Positions 61,201 to 64,000 of a DNA stretch of 64,000 nucleotides are shown here, piece by piece. Source of the stretch: Emydura subglobosa (Eukaryota > Chordata > Testudines > Chelidae). Made by a program: the position numbers and the translations under genes. Position 1 is the first letter of the stretch. The number at the start of each line of letters is the position of its first letter. The DNA lies in assembly GCA_007922225.1 (NCBI GenBank), contig ML679954.1, positions 19,383,619 to 19,447,618 on the forward strand, given 5' to 3'. The notes under the pieces are model-generated. The model had not been told where the DNA came from. It saw only the letters and a program-made list of their open reading frames with translations, and searched no databases.

Positions 61201-64000
61201 AGAAATTCTCAATATATGATACGATCTCTTAAGATGTTTGGAATATCTAAACCCCAGTGACTAAAAAGTAGAGATGACTGATGACAAAAGAAGAATATAA
61301 TTTTTATAATACTCTCAAAAGGGGGGGAAAAAATCATGAGATTCAAATATAAATGATATTAACATCAGGTTTAATGTAAAAGATGATGTTTCAACCACTG
61401 TTTAAAAAAAGACAGCTGTACAAAGCATCTGTGCTGAACCTACGTGAAAGTCTGTTTCAAAACTCATACCAGGTTTCTCATACAACCAGCTAAGTATTAA
61501 CCCCTGCAGAACAAAAACCTTTTTCTACAGATTTATACAGATTTTAAGGGCCATCCACTGGGCCAGCTATATAAAAATGCTTATTTTGTGTTCTGCATGA
61601 AAAATTAAGCATCCAGCATACCAGGTGCTATATAGGTGGTACAGATATGTAACTTTGTAACGGCACAACACACTACCCAGATTTTAAAACTTTAAATTAT
61701 ACGTGGCTAGAAATCAAGAAGTTTCGCTCCATTTAGGAAAAGAAGGGGGGGGGGGGGGGCAAAGGATGAGTTTTCCCAACCAATTTTTTTAAATCTTCCA
61801 TGAAATCTTATTTGAGAGGGAGGAAACGGCAAGGGAAAATACACTGACACGCCCCCATCTATAGAAGGCCAGAACTTATCTCCAAATTCTCTCTGGCCAT
61901 TCCTATAAATTGTTCTTTTTCCTGTTATGTTCAGCAATGCACTTGTGGCAGAAAAATCTCATTCCCTCTTCAGTTACATAGCTTGTGAAGGATGTTCTTG
62001 CACAAAATGCAGCAAATTCAAATACAGCCAACAGACTTCACCAGTATGTCTTCTACATTTGGTGTTTTGTAGTCAGTCATGTCTGCTTCCCACCCGCATA
62101 TTTAAATCATGCCATAAATGCATATGTTTGTGGCAAATACTGCTTCTTTAAAACACTGGCTAAAACTTAAAACTCTGAAAATAACTGATTTTAAAACCTC
62201 AAAGCTATTCACTTTCTATATTAAAATAGCATCTTATGCCAAGCCTTGATTGAGATATTCCTTCTTACCTTTCTCTTACTGATTTTCCACATATAAAACA
62301 TATCCATTTTCTCTTTCCCCCATGAGTACATTCTATATGGCGTTTTAGATTTCCAGTGTCATTGAACTGACGACCACAAATGTCACATGGGAAAGGTCCT
62401 GAAAGGAGATAATCAGAACTGCTATAACGTTGTGAGTAATTACATTACATCAAAATCAGATGTATATTTTGGGTCACTGATGCATGCCTTATTCAAGCTA
62501 CAAGACATAAGGCTAGTTTAATCAGTTATTGATTATTACATAAGGCATATTACATGAGGCATATTATTTTGCAGTACATAAAATTTAAACATTTGAGTGT
62601 TTTGCACTTCAGATGTCAACAGTTTAATTTGATTTTGAAAATCTAATGCTTTGAATTCATGTACAACTACTATACAAACATAACAATTTAGGACCAATAT
62701 TAACAATGATGTTAGCCCGCCTGGATTCTTCCAAAACCAAATTCCAACCACCAACACATTCATGTCTCCTTTTTAAAAAGAGCCTGGGAGAACCCACAGA
62801 TCTTCGGCATGACCTGGAAGTCAACAAATCTGGTTTTCGGCAACCTTCAATGTGAATAGGAACCAAACCAGGTATCTATAATATCAATTACTTCACGGTG
62901 TCTGGGGATGCAATTCCCATCTTGAAAAGACATACCCATGCTATCTCTGATCACTGCAACAGGAGGGGCTTGCTGGCATGAGTACGTACATGCTGTTCAT
63001 GCAGTGGGAACTATGTTCTACTCACTCCAATCTATACAGTTCAATCAGAGCTAGTGCGAGTGTATCACCTCAAGCTGGGAATCACAAGTCCAGCTCAAAG
63101 TGTAGAAATACCCTCACATCCCAGCTGTTGTGGTATCAGAAAAATACTACAAGAGACTGCACAGTTCATAATCATTTGAATACCTTTAGAAGTTAATATT
63201 CATCTTATATCTTCAGGTTTTGTTTTATTGAAGTTTCCAGATTATGGGGATATTTCTCCCTCCTAAAAGAATCTATTATATGTATAGACAGTGGTGCCTT
63301 AAGGCCCCAGTTGAGTTTGCAAACCTACTGTGCTAGATGCTGTTCATACACAAAGCAAGGAAGTCTCTGTCCTTATGAATTTATAATCTAAATAAACAAG
63401 AAAATGGTAGCAGAAAGCCAGTATTATCCTTATTTTAGGTGGGGAACTGAGACATATAGTTCAGCTAACCTCCCTAAAATCATACAGGAAGTCTGTGACA
63501 GAGCTAGGAACGGAGTCCCAGTCCAGTGCCCTAACCACAAGATGAGTCATCCCATTCTCTGCTCCTCCAAACATAAAATATTCCAGGAAAAGTTTAAAAA
63601 ACTAGTGAAAAGTATTTATCTCCTTTCCCTACTGATGCTCATGTACAATATGTACATCTAACAATCATTAAGTTAACTGATAATACACATACTTTGTGGG
63701 TAATTAACACACACACTACACCGTCAACCATAACCAGAATGGCCCAGTCAGCTAGCCCAAACATGGCTTTTGTATATAGTACTGTTATTTTGATGCAATG
63801 ATATTTTTTAAAATATGCAGTTAAATGAAAAATCAAAAAATAGTATCAAGCTATTGCTTTTTTAAAAGCTTTCAAAAGATTTTAACAAATCTAATAAAAT
63901 AAAATATTTAACAGGAGCAAGGTGAAAGAAAAAAATCAAACTCAGCACCCACTGGAGGAAGAATGTTTTACTTCTAAATTACTGTTTTTCATGTAAGAAG
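54593..64000 (-). CDS. ZBTB41: ZBTB41, 3' part (six coding exons; gene continues past right edge)
   Basis: Zinc-finger and BTB domain protein 41, a nuclear C2H2 protein presumed to act as a DNA-binding regulator. Six exons in the window sum to 1,181 nt in one frame: a partial codon, 392 residues and a stop. They encode eight consecutive C2H2 fingers with typical HSGEK-type linkers, followed by a C-terminal tail of about 160 residues rich in Gln, Pro and Thr. The sequence closely follows human ZBTB41 (909 residues, BTB plus 14 fingers from memory), so the BTB domain and about six fingers lie beyond 64000. The tandem position upstream of ASPM on the same strand is the vertebrate arrangement. 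No disabling change is seen. Confidence 0.95.
55246..56036 (-). other. ZBTB41 last intron
   Basis: 791 bp, AT-rich, with an A run near 55410-55426. Nothing else recognised. Confidence 0.75.
56037..56125 (-). CDS. ZBTB41: ZBTB41 exon with finger 6
   Basis: 89-nt exon, phase 2 to 1: [20 protein letters not shown] then [10 protein letters not shown]. Acceptor ttgcag, donor cag|gtaaaa. Confidence 0.95.
56126..57279 (-). other. ZBTB41 intron with a decayed hAT element
   Basis: Almost all of this intron is a degraded hAT-type transposon with transposase remnants (listed). Confidence 0.8.
56263..57240 (-). pseudogene. Decayed hAT transposase, C-terminal part
   Basis: On the minus strand, [20 protein letters not shown] and [12 protein letters not shown] (56918-57112) match the C-terminal part of hAT/ZBED-type transposases. 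After a frameshift, the dimerisation (hATC) region is visible at about 56670-56830, with [20 protein letters not shown] in place of the family PATxxxxERLFSxxG pattern. The 5' side has only low-complexity att/taa-rich sequence typical of the element's end (about 56263-56480). At least one frameshift and a substituted ERLFS motif make it dead. The element is same-strand with ZBTB41. Confidence 0.75.
57280..57385 (-). CDS. ZBTB41: ZBTB41 exon with finger 5
   Basis: 106-nt exon, phase 1 to 2: [20 protein letters not shown] then [15 protein letters not shown]. The finger has a longer H-x4-H spacing (HYKSVH). Donor aaaa|gtaggt. Confidence 0.95.
57386..58886 (-). other. ZBTB41 intron
   Basis: 1.5 kb AT-rich intron with an A run near 58589. 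No gene or clear repeat seen. Confidence 0.7.
58887..58993 (-). CDS. ZBTB41: ZBTB41 exon with end of finger 3 and finger 4
   Basis: 107-nt exon, phase 2 to 1: [20 protein letters not shown] then [16 protein letters not shown]. Donor cag|gtaagc. Confidence 0.95.
58994..59815 (-). other. ZBTB41 intron
   Basis: 0.8 kb AT-rich intron. A 118-codon open frame on the plus strand at 59198-59554 has no recognisable similarity and no supporting signals. Confidence 0.7.
59816..59911 (-). CDS. ZBTB41: ZBTB41 exon with end of finger 2 and start of finger 3
   Basis: 96-nt exon, phase 2 to 2: [20 protein letters not shown] then [11 protein letters not shown]. Junctions cut through fingers rather than between them. 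Donor acag|gtaatg. Confidence 0.95.
59912..62268 (-). other. ZBTB41 intron
   Basis: 2.36 kb AT-rich intron with a G run at 61746-61759. No gene or well-defined repeat recognised. Confidence 0.7.
62269..62398 (-). CDS. ZBTB41: ZBTB41 exon with fingers 1-2 of this window
   Basis: 130-nt exon, phase 1 to 2: [20 protein letters not shown] and ECTH make one C2H2 finger; [13 protein letters not shown] starts the next, which continues in the following exon. Acceptor tttcag, donor ag|gtaaga. Confidence 0.95.
62399..64000 (-). other. ZBTB41 intron (continues past window)
   Basis: No exon could be found here. A MIR-like SINE lies at about 63390-63545 (listed); the rest is unique AT-rich sequence. Confidence 0.7.
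63390..63545. repeat. MIR-like CORE-SINE in ZBTB41 intron
   Basis: ttatccttattttaggtggg, gaactgagacatatag, catacaggaagtctgtgaca and agtgccctaaccacaagatg follow the reverse MIR pattern in order. Confidence 0.65.

Overview
The window is vertebrate nuclear DNA, most likely from a turtle. The evidence for this is two host genes with intact vertebrate exon-intron structure in an AT-rich background, CR1-type LINE fragments, CORE-SINE (MIR-like) fragments, several hAT and Tigger-like DNA elements, and large DIRS-type tyrosine-recombinase retrotransposons. DIRS elements are common in turtles and some other reptiles and amphibians but are not typical of birds or mammals. The species call is an inference.

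Almost everything coding lies on the minus strand. From about 2.4 to 47.5 kb is the complete ASPM gene (abnormal spindle microtubule assembly). I could place all 28 coding exons by splice signals and similarity to human ASPM. They sum to 10,263 nt, exactly in frame, giving a 3,420-residue protein (human is 3,477). Exon order and domains are the usual ones: N-terminal ASH domain, a long Ser-Pro-rich segment, two calponin-homology domains, a giant IQ-repeat exon of 4,623 nt, and a C-terminal helical-repeat region. A CpG-rich promoter with several CCAAT boxes and a CHR-like motif lies just upstream of its start codon.

Upstream of ASPM on the same strand, from 54.6 kb to beyond the right edge, are the last six coding exons of ZBTB41, encoding eight C2H2 zinc fingers and the C-terminus. 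Its BTB domain and first fingers lie outside the window. The ASPM-ZBTB41 tandem order matches human 1q31.3. The two genes are neighbours rather than partners: ASPM acts at mitotic spindle poles, ZBTB41 is a probable DNA-binding regulator.

The non-coding space is rich in transposons. ASPM intron 22 is inflated to 12 kb by a DIRS retrotransposon that was itself split by a second, younger DIRS element. Other introns hold a 500-bp GC-rich hAT element with a perfect 8-bp target duplication, a foldback element with tRNA-like motifs, a Tigger-like MITE, a solo DIRS end, and a 62-nt near-perfect palindrome in intron 12. A ZBTB41 intron holds a decayed hAT transposase. I did not find a clearly new protein-coding system. 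The most unusual items are the nested DIRS pair, the intron-12 palindrome, and an unrecognised coding-like stretch opposite the ASPM promoter.
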